Assembly (NCBI RefSeq): GCF_900115365.1
Contig: NZ_FOWD01000007.1
Location: 1 to 64,000, forward strand
Source: Anaerocolumna aminovalerica
GTDB taxonomy: Bacteria > Bacillota > Clostridia > Lachnospirales > Lachnospiraceae
Direction: 5' to 3'
Length of the DNA stretch: 64,000 nt
Position numbers and translations under genes: made by a program. Positions 1 to 8,227 of this stretch are shown here, one piece after another. The number at the start of each line of letters is the position of its first letter. Positions within the stretch are counted from its first letter, which is position 1. The notes under the pieces are model-generated. The model was not told the origin of the DNA, ran no database searches, and was given only the letters and a program-made list of their open reading frames with translations.

Positions 1-105
1 GGCCATAAGGATGTTCAGACTACTTTGGATATCTACGCTGACTGCACCGAGGACAAGAAGAAGGAAGTCATCAAGAACATGGAAGATAAGATTTTTGTAT
101 TGTAA
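1..105 (+). CDS. Tyrosine recombinase/integrase, C-terminal end only
   Basis: Only the last 34 codons are inside the window; the gene is cut by the left edge. The frame starting at base 1 opens with GHKDVQTTLDIYA, which matches box II of tyrosine recombinases: the His of 'GH' is the late catalytic histidine and the Tyr of 'DIYA' is the nucleophile. A charged Lys/Glu tail and a TAA stop follow. Codons are GC-richer than in the genes to the right (gct gac tgc acc gag gac aag), which fits a transferred element. The piece therefore marks the end of an integrated element whose body lies to the left. No tRNA gene or clear attachment site is visible here. Family assignment is fairly sure; the element type cannot be told. 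Confidence 0.75.
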   Translation, partial: GHKDVQTTLDIYADCTEDKKKEVIKNMEDKIFVL

Positions 106-376
106 AAGTGCCTGTGAAAACAGTGCATATTTTTCACACAAAATACCATACGTCTTAGTCCATAGAGCAACCGTCTTTTTAGGTTTGACGCACCCGGTAC
201 CACACGTTAAGACATCACCACGGAACGGGATGTAAAGAGTCGGGAAACGCTAGATGGATTAAGGCGGAATATAGAGGAGCAGGGTGGAACGGAGTGTACA
301 AAAACCCCAAATCCGTCCCGACAATGAAAACATTATAGTATTACTTGTATTATTTATAATATAATAAAATTTTCAA
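106..376. other. Gene-free stretch after the integrase
   Basis: No convincing ORF. Bases up to about 320 are GC-richer than the rest of the window, like the integrase end, and probably belong to the same element; AT-rich DNA resumes after about 330. The element boundary may lie in this interval, but I cannot identify a duplicated core without the left end. Confidence 0.35.
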
Positions 377-435
377 AAAAGCCGGACAGATATAGAAGTG
401 CAATCGGAAGATTGATCTATAACTGTCCGGCTTTT
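377..435. terminator. Long hairpin, probable bidirectional terminator
   Basis: The arms 377-395 and 417-435 pair over 19 bp with one mismatch (core GCCGGACAG/CTGTCCGGC). The loop holds a second small hairpin, CAATC-GGAA-GATTG (401-414). A-tracts precede the left arm and T4 ends the right arm, so it could act in both directions. It separates the integrase region from the downstream operon. Confidence 0.7.
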
Positions 436-478
436 GGCAACCTAATAAACTTTTGAGTAGTAGTATTAACCAGAGATA

Positions 479-507
479 TTGACTAATGTATACAATTGTA
501 ATACAAT
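479..507 (+). promoter_or_regulatory. Promoter of the RHH/SPFH operon with candidate operator
   Basis: TTGACT (479-484), 17-bp spacer, TACAAT (502-507). The spacer and -10 contain a palindrome centred on CAATTG (GTAT 488-491, ATAC 501-504). This is a plausible autoregulatory operator for the ribbon-helix-helix protein encoded 40 bp downstream; the operator role is inference. Confidence 0.65.
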
Positions 508-546
508 ATACTGGATAATTTATGTAGATTGGAGGTTTACCCCTGT

Positions 547-753
547 ATGTCTGATAATAAAAAATTATTTATTCCACCCAAAAAATTCAAGGGTGAAACA
601 TCAGTAATATCTTCACGTCTCCCCAATGATATGATAAAAACTATTGATGAAATAGCGGAATATACTGGGAGAAACCGTAATGAGGTAATAATGATGTGTC
701 TTGAATATGCAATCATTAACATTGACACTGATTTGATGAAAGGAGATGAATAA
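547..753 (+). CDS. Ribbon-helix-helix (CopG/Arc-like) regulator
   Basis: A 68-residue protein. An earlier in-frame ATG at 529 overlaps the Shine-Dalgarno GGAGGT (531-536), so the ATG at 547 is taken as start. After a basic N-terminus comes 'SVISSRLPNDMIKTIDEIA', a β-strand then helix, followed by 'GRNRNEVIMMCLEYAI': the strand-helix-helix order of the MetJ/Arc/CopG fold, which binds DNA as a dimer through the paired strands. It is the first gene of a five-gene operon and abuts the next gene with no spacing, so it is probably an autoregulator. No toxin-like partner is seen next to it. Confidence 0.75.
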   Translation: MSDNKKLFIPPKKFKGETSVISSRLPNDMIKTIDEIAEYTGRNRNEVIMMCLEYAIINIDTDLMKGDE

Positions 754-1476
754 ATGCAAAAGAAAACATTTACATATTTTATATATCTTATCTTTATCGT
801 AGTTTACTCTGCTCTTTCATTTATTCTTGTCAAAGAAAAAACCAATATATTTTGGTGGGGCTATTTATTTTTTGTTCTGGCTATACTTATTTCCGCAGTT
901 TTAACTGTTATTAGCGTCCAGAAGCTTAGCTCGGCTTTTCCTATTGAATTATCGCTAATTACTTTTTCTTATGTTTATGTAGTAATTACATTTTTGGTTA
1001 ATTTCATTTTCGGAAAGGTGTTTGTACTATCTTTTAGTAAATTTATAAGCATTCATATTGCCTGTTTAGGCCTGTTTGCTATCATAACGATTCTGTTGAT
1101 GCTGACCAAAGGATTGGTAGTGAAGCAGAATAATGAAGTGAAAGTACAATTACGGGAATTGCAGCCTCTTATTCAGGAAGTTGAGAAAATTAAATCAAAA
1201 TTACCTGACTTATCTGCCAATATTCGAACTCCTGTTGTCAAGATGATTGATAAGGTTGCCGATAGGATACGTTTTTCCGAGTATTCATCAGAAGAAGACA
1301 TTGTAGAAATAGATAACAGGATACGGACTAAATTAGGGGAACTTCAGAATGAAGTTTTTAATATGGTGGAAAAACAATCTGAAAATACAAAAAATATAGA
1401 ATCATATGTAAACAGCATTCTCCAACTGGTGGATAACAGGAATTCGCAGATTATTTCCACAAAAAGTGGTATATAA
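754..1476 (+). CDS. Membrane protein with four TM segments and coiled-coil tail
   Basis: 240 residues; start follows AAAGGAGAT at the end of the preceding gene. Four hydrophobic segments lie at about residues 5-25, 33-55, 63-86 and 94-117. Residues 125-240 are hydrophilic, helical and heptad-like (LRELQPLIQEVEKIKSKL and similar), so a cytoplasmic coiled coil is likely. No family recognised. Position between a regulator and an SPFH scaffold protein suggests it is the membrane anchor or partner of that scaffold; this is inference from context. Confidence 0.6.
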   Translation: MQKKTFTYFIYLIFIVVYSALSFILVKEKTNIFWWGYLFFVLAILISAVLTVISVQKLSSAFPIELSLITFSYVYVVITFLVNFIFGKVFVLSFSKFISIHIACLGLFAIITILLMLTKGLVVKQNNEVKVQLRELQPLIQEVEKIKSKLPDLSANIRTPVVKMIDKVADRIRFSEYSSEEDIVEIDNRIRTKLGELQNEVFNMVEKQSENTKNIESYVNSILQLVDNRNSQIISTKSGI

Positions 1477-1489
1477 CGGAGGGTAGAAA

Positions 1490-2791
1490 ATGGCTATTGT
1501 AGAAGTAATAAAATATAATGGAGGGCCGGATGTTTTTGCCTGGAAATATCCCAGTGAAGAACTTGGTACCTGGACACAGCTGATTGTAAATGAATCCCAG
1601 GAAGCAGTTCTGTTTAAGGGTGGTAAGGCTTTGGATGTATTCAAAAGCGGAAGACATACCCTGGACACAGCCAATATTCCGGTTCTAAACAAGATAATCA
1701 ATATACCTTTTGGAAGCAGATCACCATTTACCGCAGAGGTATGGTTTATTAATAAAGTTTATTCTTTAGATATTAAATGGGGAACGGCATCTCCCATTCA
1801 GCTGCAAGATCCTAAATATCAGGTTTTTGTTCCTCTTAGAGCATTTGGACAGTTTGGAGTAAAGATTGATAATTCCAAGCAATTCCTTGTAAAATTGGTT
1901 GGTACACTTCCTCTATTTGATAAAGCAAGCATGGTTAAATATTTCAGAGGACTGTATTTAACTAAAGTAAAAGATGCGATCTCCACGTATCTGATACATA
2001 AGCAAATCAGTATAATGGAAATTAACGCATATATTGAAGAACTTTCAGCATTTCTTCAGGAGCGTATGGCACCGGTTCTTGAGGAATACGGAATCAGCCT
2101 TGTAAACTTCTATGTAAATGATATTAGCGTTCCGGAAGATGATCCGGCTGTAAAGCAGTTAAAGAGTGCCCTTGCCAAGAAGGCTGAAATGAATATTATT
2201 GGCTACAACTATCAGCAGGAACGTTCTTTCAATACCCTGGAAGGTGCAGCTAAGAATCCCGGAACATCTTCTCAGCTTATGGGAGCAGGTATGGGACTTG
2301 GTATGGGTGTCACAATGGGTGGAGCAGTTGGAGGTCAGTTTGGCGGCATATCCCAGCATCTGAATACGGCTGCACCTGAAACTAAAGTATGTCCTAACTG
2401 TAATTCTATAATGGAAAAGGCAAAGCGATTCTGTTCAGATTGTGGTTTTGATACACAGGAAAAAACTAATAAAGGAAAAAAAGATACTATAATTTGCAAC
2501 AATTGCGGTACAGAATTTAAGAATACCATGAAGTTTTGCCCTGAGTGCGGTGATAGATATAATCCATGTCCGAAATGCGGAGCAGATCTTGATGATGGGG
2601 TAACCACCTGTCCGAAGTGCAATTATGAACTTCCAACTCCATGCCCAAAATGCGGAGCGAATATTCCAAACAAGAACGCTCGGTTCTGCCCGGAATGCGG
2701 AGTTTCTCTATTAAAAACTTGCCCCGGCTGTAAAGCACCTATTAGTGGAAATCCGAAATTCTGTCCTGATTGCGGAACAAAACTGGAATAA
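1490..2791 (+). CDS. SPFH-domain protein with five C-terminal zinc ribbons (YdjI-like)
   Basis: 433 residues. The N-terminal ~230 residues form an SPFH/band-7-type domain of the soluble YdjI kind (once labelled 'virion core protein'), including 'LVNFYVNDISVPEDDPAVKQL'-like features near residue 200. A Gly/Met-rich linker (about 255-285) follows. From about residue 300 there are five zinc ribbons, each a CxxC...CxxC pair (CPNC/CSDC, CNNC/CPEC, CPKC/CPKC, CPKC/CPEC, CPGC/CPDC). Bacillus YdjI links the phage-shock protein PspA to membrane partners; no PspA gene is visible here. SD GGAGGG precedes the start. The protein is likely a membrane-associated scaffold whose ribbons bind partners; the two TM/zinc-ribbon proteins downstream are candidates. 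Confidence 0.8.
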   Translation: MAIVEVIKYNGGPDVFAWKYPSEELGTWTQLIVNESQEAVLFKGGKALDVFKSGRHTLDTANIPVLNKIINIPFGSRSPFTAEVWFINKVYSLDIKWGTASPIQLQDPKYQVFVPLRAFGQFGVKIDNSKQFLVKLVGTLPLFDKASMVKYFRGLYLTKVKDAISTYLIHKQISIMEINAYIEELSAFLQERMAPVLEEYGISLVNFYVNDISVPEDDPAVKQLKSALAKKAEMNIIGYNYQQERSFNTLEGAAKNPGTSSQLMGAGMGLGMGVTMGGAVGGQFGGISQHLNTAAPETKVCPNCNSIMEKAKRFCSDCGFDTQEKTNKGKKDTIICNNCGTEFKNTMKFCPECGDRYNPCPKCGADLDDGVTTCPKCNYELPTPCPKCGANIPNKNARFCPECGVSLLKTCPGCKAPISGNPKFCPDCGTKLE

Positions 2792-2907
2792 GAGCGGGTA
2801 AAATTACAGCAGAAATTCTTGCTGCTGTAATTACATATGTTACTGATAATGCAAACAAAACACAAAAGTAAACGGTATAGATAATAACGATAATGGGAGG
2901 CATATAA

Positions 2908-3483
2908 ATGGCTATGACGGATTCACAGAAAGCAATAATAAAGTGCAAAAGTACGGGAATAATCCAGACTATTCTTGGATGGATTATTGCGGTATTCTGC
3001 GGTTTTTGTACTATTGTTGGTGTTACCCAGATATCAGAATCTTTTGACGTGGCAATGGTGCTTATTTTTCTTGCTTTTACCGCAGGTGGTGTCTCACTTA
3101 TTCGTAAAGGTAAGAAGAAAAAGAAACTTTTAAAGATATATCAAGACTATAGCACGCGGCTAGCTACTGACGCAACAAAATCTATCGACCTTTTAGCAAC
3201 CTCGGTAGGAAAACCTGTAGATGCAGTAAGAAAAGATGTTGTTACCATGATTAATATGGGTTTATTTCCTAATTGTTATATCAACCAGGAGAGAAACTGC
3301 ATTGTATTCTCCCAGATTGGTACAGCCGCCACATATACTACCAGTCCCATTCACCAGCAGGTCAATACTCCCGGAGTTGAATTTGTAACGGTTAAATGCC
3401 CCGGTTGCGGTGCCACAAACAAAATTACAAGAAACACTGTAAATGAATGTGAGTATTGCGGTGCGCAAATCTCTGATAAGTAA
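2908..3483 (+). CDS. Two-TM protein with C-terminal zinc ribbon, paralogue 1
   Basis: 191 residues. Two hydrophobic segments at about 13-37 and 43-64 are followed by a basic stretch (KKKKK), then a helical region (about 85-125: 'LLATSVGKPVDAVRKDV...MGLFPNCYI') that looks like a small winged-helix-type module, and a C-terminal ribbon CPGCGA...CEYCGA. It shares this architecture and several motifs (GxFPxxY; CP.CGATN; NECEYCG) with the next gene, so the two arose by duplication. Comparable in layout to YdjG/YdjH beside YdjI in Bacillus. Start follows GGGAGG. The ribbon/SPFH combination suggests a membrane complex; no enzymatic motif is seen. Confidence 0.6.
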   Translation: MAMTDSQKAIIKCKSTGIIQTILGWIIAVFCGFCTIVGVTQISESFDVAMVLIFLAFTAGGVSLIRKGKKKKKLLKIYQDYSTRLATDATKSIDLLATSVGKPVDAVRKDVVTMINMGLFPNCYINQERNCIVFSQIGTAATYTTSPIHQQVNTPGVEFVTVKCPGCGATNKITRNTVNECEYCGAQISDK

Positions 3484-3494
3484 GGCGGTAAAAT

Positions 3495-4187
3495 ATGGGC
3501 AATATGAGTACATATAATAAAAAGTCCATTTCTTGGGGCAGTATTATATTGATGTTTTTCTTGTTCTTTCCAATTGGGATTTTTATGCTTGTAAAAAAGA
3601 TGACTACAGAGAAATTGAATTATGCTAATAATGGCAAATCCCTTCAAAGGTTAGGATGGGTACTTTTCAGTATTGGATGTATCTACATTTTTACGGGTTC
3701 TTCCCTTGATTTTCAAGGGGAAGATGAAAGGAACGCAGTCGAAGCGTTAATTTTTTTGATAATATTGTTTAATGGCAGTGGTCTGCTCTGCATATTCAAA
3801 GGTAAGAAATACGTCAAACTGGCACGTAAATTTAACCGCTATTCTGCCATCGTAAATGCAAACATTGACCACAGCATAGATAATATTGCCGCAGAGTATC
3901 CTGTTGATTACGAAACGGCGTGTAAAGATTTACAGCTTATGCTTGATATAGGATACTTCCCAGACTCTTATCTTGATCTTAGCGGGAGAGAATTAATCAC
4001 GCCACAAAAATGGCAACAGCCGGTTAAGGTGATGTTTTATGAATCTACTCCCCAAACAGTACAACCAAACCCAGTACAGCCAAACCCAGTACAGCCAAGA
4101 ATAGTCAAATGTCCCAACTGTGGTGCAACTAACACGTTGAAGCCTAATGCTCCAAATGAGTGCGAGTACTGTGGATCTCCAATTTAG
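3495..4187 (+). CDS. Two-TM protein with C-terminal zinc ribbon, paralogue 2
   Basis: 230 residues, 11 bp after its paralogue. TM segments at about 11-31 and 50-70, with a third weaker one near 83-102. The middle module ('IAAEYPVDYETACKDL...IGYFPDSYL') and the terminal ribbon (CPNCGATNTL...CEYCGSPI) match the preceding protein. Just before the ribbon a 15-bp unit is repeated, giving a QPNPV/QPNPV linker, a sign of recent slippage. A terminator follows at 4292, so this is the last gene of the operon. Confidence 0.6.
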   Translation: MGNMSTYNKKSISWGSIILMFFLFFPIGIFMLVKKMTTEKLNYANNGKSLQRLGWVLFSIGCIYIFTGSSLDFQGEDERNAVEALIFLIILFNGSGLLCIFKGKKYVKLARKFNRYSAIVNANIDHSIDNIAAEYPVDYETACKDLQLMLDIGYFPDSYLDLSGRELITPQKWQQPVKVMFYESTPQTVQPNPVQPNPVQPRIVKCPNCGATNTLKPNAPNECEYCGSPI

Positions 4188-4291
4188 CATCTGTGGGTAA
4201 AATCTGTATTGGAGACTATCATTATTAACCATAACCTGATTTAAAAAGTATAGGATTATAGCGAGTTTAATTTATAACATAAATCAATAAG

Positions 4292-4330
4292 AAACTGTCT
4301 TTTAGTTAATGAAACTGGGAGACAGTTTTT
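4292..4330 (+). terminator. Terminator of the SPFH operon
   Basis: AAACTGTCT (4292-4300) pairs with AGACAGTTT (4320-4328) and is followed by T residues. It lies ~100 bp after the second TM/zinc-ribbon gene. Confidence 0.8.
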
Positions 4331-4438
4331 GATTTAATAGAATAGAATTCATTGCAGATTACATCAGTTATGCTATAATAAAATGCAATAGTAATCTCAT
4401 ATTTAAACTATATAATTGAAACAAGAGAGGAATACTAA

Positions 4439-5098
4439 GTGAAAAGGAATGTTAGCCTTAATGAAATATCCGATGGTAGACTATATGATTTAAATGACTT
4501 GGTAGAGGCAAGCTGTAATGGCTGTAAGGGAGCTGCTGTGTGCTGTCATGGAATGGGGAATTCTATTATTCTGGATCCTTATGATATATACCGGTTAACT
4601 ACGAATCTAAATCTTACCTTTGAAGAATTATTGATTGATAAAATAGAATTAAATGTGGTAGATGGTGTTATATTACCAAATCTTAAGATGGCAGGTCTTC
4701 GTGAGGGCTGTTCATTTCTGGGGCAGGAAGGGAAATGCAGTATCCACCCTTACCGACCGGGTATTTGCAGAATATTTCCCCTTGGAAGGGTTTATGATAA
4801 TCATGATTTTAAATATTTTTTACAGACCAATGAATGCGAAAATCTTTCAAAAACCCAAATAAGAGTCAGTAAGTGGATTGATACACCGGAGCCAGAGAGA
4901 AATAAGCAGTTTTTGATAGATTGGCATTATCTTTTAAATGATGTTGAAAATATAATAAAGAACACACAGGATGAAAATCTGATAAGAAATATGAACATGT
5001 ACATACTAAATAGCTTTTATGTAAAGAAATATACTACAGATATGGAGTTCTATATACAATTTAGTCAAAGACTAAGTACAATTCGAAAGGTATTGTAA
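4439..5098 (+). CDS. YkgJ-family cysteine cluster protein
   Basis: 219 residues with a GTG start after GAGAGG. Residues 26-36 carry CNGCKGAAVCC and residues ~90-112 carry CSFLGQEGKCSIHPYRPGIC, the double Cys cluster of the zinc/iron-chelating YkgJ family (PF03692). The C-terminal half is a helical extension with no catalytic motif. Members of this family are thought to bind iron or zinc and are often linked to protein maturation or metal handling, but the function is undefined. It stands alone between two terminator-separated units and is followed at 54 bp by yfcE. Confidence 0.75.
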   Translation: MKRNVSLNEISDGRLYDLNDLVEASCNGCKGAAVCCHGMGNSIILDPYDIYRLTTNLNLTFEELLIDKIELNVVDGVILPNLKMAGLREGCSFLGQEGKCSIHPYRPGICRIFPLGRVYDNHDFKYFLQTNECENLSKTQIRVSKWIDTPEPERNKQFLIDWHYLLNDVENIIKNTQDENLIRNMNMYILNSFYVKKYTTDMEFYIQFSQRLSTIRKVL

Positions 5099-5152
5099 TT
5101 ATCAGCTCCAATAAAAGTGAAAAAATACAGTGAGAAATGAGGAAAATGAAGG

Positions 5153-5698
5153 ATGAAATTAATGATAGCTTCCGATATACACGGTTCATCATATTATTGT
5201 AAGCTTATGTTAGAGGCTTTTGAAAGAGAAAAGGCAGACCGGCTGCTATTATTGGGTGACATATTATATCATGGACCCCGTAATGATTTACCAAGGGAAT
5301 ATGCTCCTAAAGAGGTGCTTGCCATGTTAAACGGTATGAAAGACAGAATACTGTGTGTGCGAGGCAACTGTGACACAGAGGTGGATCAGATGGTTTTAGA
5401 GTTTCCCATTATGGCGGATTATGCTGTTGTTATGATTGGGAATCATATAATTTATGCCACTCACGGTCATAATTATAATGAAACGAATCTGCCGCCTCTG
5501 CAAAATGGAAATATTCTTTTGAATGGTCACACCCATGTACCAAAATATATAGTACATGAAAATTATATATATATGAATCCGGGCTCTATATCCATACCAA
5601 AAGAAAATAGCTGCAATAGTTATATGATAATAGATGGGAATAGGTTTGTATGGAAGAACCTTGAAAATGGAACGGAATATTTGGAATATAAAGAATAG
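5153..5698 (+). CDS. yfcE: YfcE/MJ0936-family metallophosphodiesterase
   Basis: 181 residues, the usual length. All motifs of the calcineurin-like fold are present: DIH near residue 8, GD at ~36, GNCD at ~71 (the GNHD variant), HGH at ~103 and GHTH at ~125, which together bind two metal ions. The family hydrolyses phosphodiesters such as bis-p-nitrophenyl phosphate; the natural substrate is not settled. A weak SD (GAGGAAAATGAAGG) precedes the start. Confidence 0.85.
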   Translation: MKLMIASDIHGSSYYCKLMLEAFEREKADRLLLLGDILYHGPRNDLPREYAPKEVLAMLNGMKDRILCVRGNCDTEVDQMVLEFPIMADYAVVMIGNHIIYATHGHNYNETNLPPLQNGNILLNGHTHVPKYIVHENYIYMNPGSISIPKENSCNSYMIIDGNRFVWKNLENGTEYLEYKE

Positions 5699-5762
5699 TG
5701 CATAAGATACTTATAAGGGAAAAAGGAATAACTTAGCTTAAAAATAGCAGAGGAGGTTTAGC

Positions 5763-6293
5763 ATGAAGATCTTAGTAGTAATTGATATGCAGAATGATTT
5801 TATTGATGGTGCCTTAGGAACAAAGGAAGCAGTTGAGATACTCTCAAATGTAGGACAAAAGATAGATGAATATCGTAAATCCGGACATCCGGTTATATTT
5901 ACAAGAGATACCCACCAGGAGAATTATTTAGATACACAGGAAGGCAGGAATCTACCGGTTCCTCATTGTATTTATAATACAAAAGGCTGGCAGATATCTG
6001 AAGTATTGGAAGTTGCAGATTCTGCAACAATAGATAAACCTACCTTTGGATCTGCCAAACTGGCACAATATATACAATCTAAGTATCCGGATCAGGATTT
6101 AGAGATTGAACTAATCGGATTGTGTACAGATATCTGCGTTATATCCAACGCGATGATTTTAAAGGCTTTCTTTCCAGAAGCAAGAATTAGTGTTGATGCA
6201 TCTTGTTGTGCAGGAGTAACACCCAGCAGCCACAAGACTGCATTAGAAGCAATGAAAGTGTGTCAGATTTCAATTTTAAATGAAACTTTATAA
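5763..6293 (+). CDS. Cysteine hydrolase, isochorismatase/nicotinamidase family
   Basis: 176 residues with SD AGGAGG. The triad is visible: Asp8 in 'VIDMQNDF', Lys at about 91 in 'IDKPTFGSAKL' and Cys at about 125 in 'GLCTDICVISNAM'. The Cys segment with its preceding Asp-Ile is typical of nicotinamidase-like members; a role in NAD salvage (nicotinamide to nicotinate) is the best guess but is not proven by the sequence. It stands alone, ahead of a 395-bp gap. Confidence 0.75.
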   Translation: MKILVVIDMQNDFIDGALGTKEAVEILSNVGQKIDEYRKSGHPVIFTRDTHQENYLDTQEGRNLPVPHCIYNTKGWQISEVLEVADSATIDKPTFGSAKLAQYIQSKYPDQDLEIELIGLCTDICVISNAMILKAFFPEARISVDASCCAGVTPSSHKTALEAMKVCQISILNETL

Positions 6294-6394
6294 AAATTTA
6301 TAAATGATATGGCGGAAACAGTGAAGCAGCGGGAATACTGTAGTAGAAGGCGTATCATTCTAGAACTGAAAAGTGCATGTATGATAATTGGATA

Positions 6395-6459
6395 AAATCT
6401 ATGAGGATAAAAGTAAATACATTAACAATGTGATATTGACCTTTTATTTACATGGATTT
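6395..6459. repeat. Imperfect inverted repeat in a 395-bp intergenic gap
   Basis: Arms 6395-6413 and 6441-6459 pair over 19 positions with four mismatches. No T-run follows, so termination is uncertain. The rest of the gap 6294-6688 holds only the promoter at 6558 and no ORF. Confidence 0.4.
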
Positions 6460-6557
6460 AATAATAAATCATCATGCGCTTTTGTTTTTATTTAAAGAAA
6501 AATTAAACAAATAGTAATTGATTCTTAAAAATAGTGCTCGAAAATAACGGTTACATA

Positions 6558-6566
6558 TGTTATAAT
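6558..6566 (+). promoter_or_regulatory. Extended -10 promoter before the cdaA operon
   Basis: TGTTATAAT, a perfect extended -10 element. The -35 region 17 bp upstream (TCGAAA) is weak, as tolerated with a TGn motif. The next gene starts at 6689, giving a leader of about 115 nt. Confidence 0.6.
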
Positions 6567-6688
6567 GTATCATGATATTGTAAAAGCATAAGTATACCAT
6601 TAATTAGGCAATAATTAAATTAAAGAATATTATGTTAAGCTGTTATATGGGCATAAAGAGATGATGATAATGGAAAAGAGAGGTTATC

Positions 6689-7087
6689 ATGTTAAATAAT
6701 GAAAAGATAAATGTTATGTCAAGACTTGCTTTATATGAACAAAAGAATAAGGAAGATATTAGTATGAGCAAATACTATAAAACCGACTATATTCGTTTGC
6801 AAGTGTTGAAAACAGTGGTAAGTGTTACCCTGGGATATTTTTTAATTCTTCTCATGATCGGTATTTATAAAGCAGAATATATTATCAGTAAGGCAGTAAC
6901 TCTGGATTACGTAGGAATAGGTAAAATTATTTTAACTATTTATATACTACTTTTATTTGCGTATACAATAATTACAATACTTGTATGCTCATATAAATAC
7001 GATAAATCTAGAAGAAATTTAGCCGGGTATTATAAATTTCTGAAAAGACTGGACCGAATCTATCAGGAAGGACAAATAGACGAATAG
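6689..7087 (+). CDS. Small two-TM membrane protein, unknown
   Basis: 132 residues; start follows GAGAGG with 6-nt spacing. Hydrophilic N-terminus, then TM segments at about 36-58 and 78-103, then a short basic cytoplasmic tail. No family recognised. It is the first gene of a unit that continues with a polytopic membrane protein, cdaA and the YbbR protein, so a link to c-di-AMP or envelope control is possible on context alone. Confidence 0.55.
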   Translation: MLNNEKINVMSRLALYEQKNKEDISMSKYYKTDYIRLQVLKTVVSVTLGYFLILLMIGIYKAEYIISKAVTLDYVGIGKIILTIYILLLFAYTIITILVCSYKYDKSRRNLAGYYKFLKRLDRIYQEGQIDE

Positions 7088-7137
7088 TCATCAGACTAGG
7101 TCTATTATGACATCTTCAGAAAAGAGGAAAAATAATA

Positions 7138-8202
7138 ATGATGAATATTTTAGTTTTTCGAGAAAGATTAAGAGGTTTGTATCAAAAGTATGAACTTTAT
7201 ATTGATCCTATAATTAAATTTGTGGTTGCTTTTATTGTGTTTCAGCTTATTAATTCTTCTATTGGTTATGATATAAGACTGAAAAAGTTACCCATTGTAT
7301 TATTGCTGTCTTTACTTAGTGCCTTTACACCATCAGGTGTTTTGATTTTACTTGCTATTTTAATGTCCATCGGTCATGTGTATGCCATGTCTAAAATATT
7401 GTCCATAATTATTATTCTGATTGTACTAATTATTTACAGCCTGTTTTTGCGGTATACTCCAAAGTTAGGATATGTAGTTCTTGCAATTCCTATCCTTTAC
7501 CTGCTGAAGATACCTTATGTTGTACCCATTGTATTGGGGCTATTTGCAGCACCCATTACTATTATACCTACAAGCTGTGGAGTAATAGTATATTATTTAT
7601 TTAAAATAATTAAGGATGCGCAAAATCTGCAAGTAGAGGCTTCGGTTGAAGATACGCTGCAGCTCTATACTAATGTAGCCAATCAATTAGTGGCCAATAA
7701 GCAACTTTTTGTAACAATAATTATCTTTGCATGTATTATTGTTGTTACGTATATAGTAAGACGTATGAAATTTGATTATGCCCATGAAATTGCTGTTGTT
7801 GCAGGTGCATTAACATGTATTTTGGGATTTTTAATCAGTAATTTATTTTTTGACATTGACAATCAGATTGGAGTTATGATACTGGGAACGTTGGTCTCAG
7901 GTATTCTGGGGATTGTCATACAGTTTTTCCATTTAGCATTAGATTATACGGGCGTGGAATATGTTCAATTTGAAGACGAAGACTACTATTACTATGTGAA
8001 AGCGGTTCCAAAGATAAATGTAACAACACCCCAAATTAATGTGAAGAGAATTAATCCTCAGAAAAAGTATAGCATGAAGGATGCAATTAAAGGGAGAAAC
8101 AATTTAGAAAACAGAATTCGTGAAGAAGATGAGGATGAGGATTACGAAGAAGACCAGGAATATATTGACTACGGAATAGATCGAAACGGTGATGGGAAAT
8201 AA
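7138..8202 (+). CDS. Polytopic membrane protein upstream of cdaA
   Basis: 354 residues with about nine hydrophobic segments between residues 20 and 275 and a long cytoplasmic tail ending in an acidic run (EEDEDEDYEEDQEY) near residue 335. No transporter motif or known family seen. It ends 25 bp before cdaA, whose product is itself membrane bound, so the two are very probably co-expressed. Whether it senses osmotic or wall state for CdaA is speculation. Confidence 0.6.
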   Translation: MMNILVFRERLRGLYQKYELYIDPIIKFVVAFIVFQLINSSIGYDIRLKKLPIVLLLSLLSAFTPSGVLILLAILMSIGHVYAMSKILSIIIILIVLIIYSLFLRYTPKLGYVVLAIPILYLLKIPYVVPIVLGLFAAPITIIPTSCGVIVYYLFKIIKDAQNLQVEASVEDTLQLYTNVANQLVANKQLFVTIIIFACIIVVTYIVRRMKFDYAHEIAVVAGALTCILGFLISNLFFDIDNQIGVMILGTLVSGILGIVIQFFHLALDYTGVEYVQFEDEDYYYYVKAVPKINVTTPQINVKRINPQKKYSMKDAIKGRNNLENRIREEDEDEDYEEDQEYIDYGIDRNGDGK

Positions 8203-8227
8203 TATTAAGTGAAGTGGGTGTTACAAG

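Noticed and set aside
280-296. T-box-like AGGGTGGAAC
   Set aside because: The conserved CCGCG continuation, stem I and terminator are missing and no synthetase or amino-acid gene follows.
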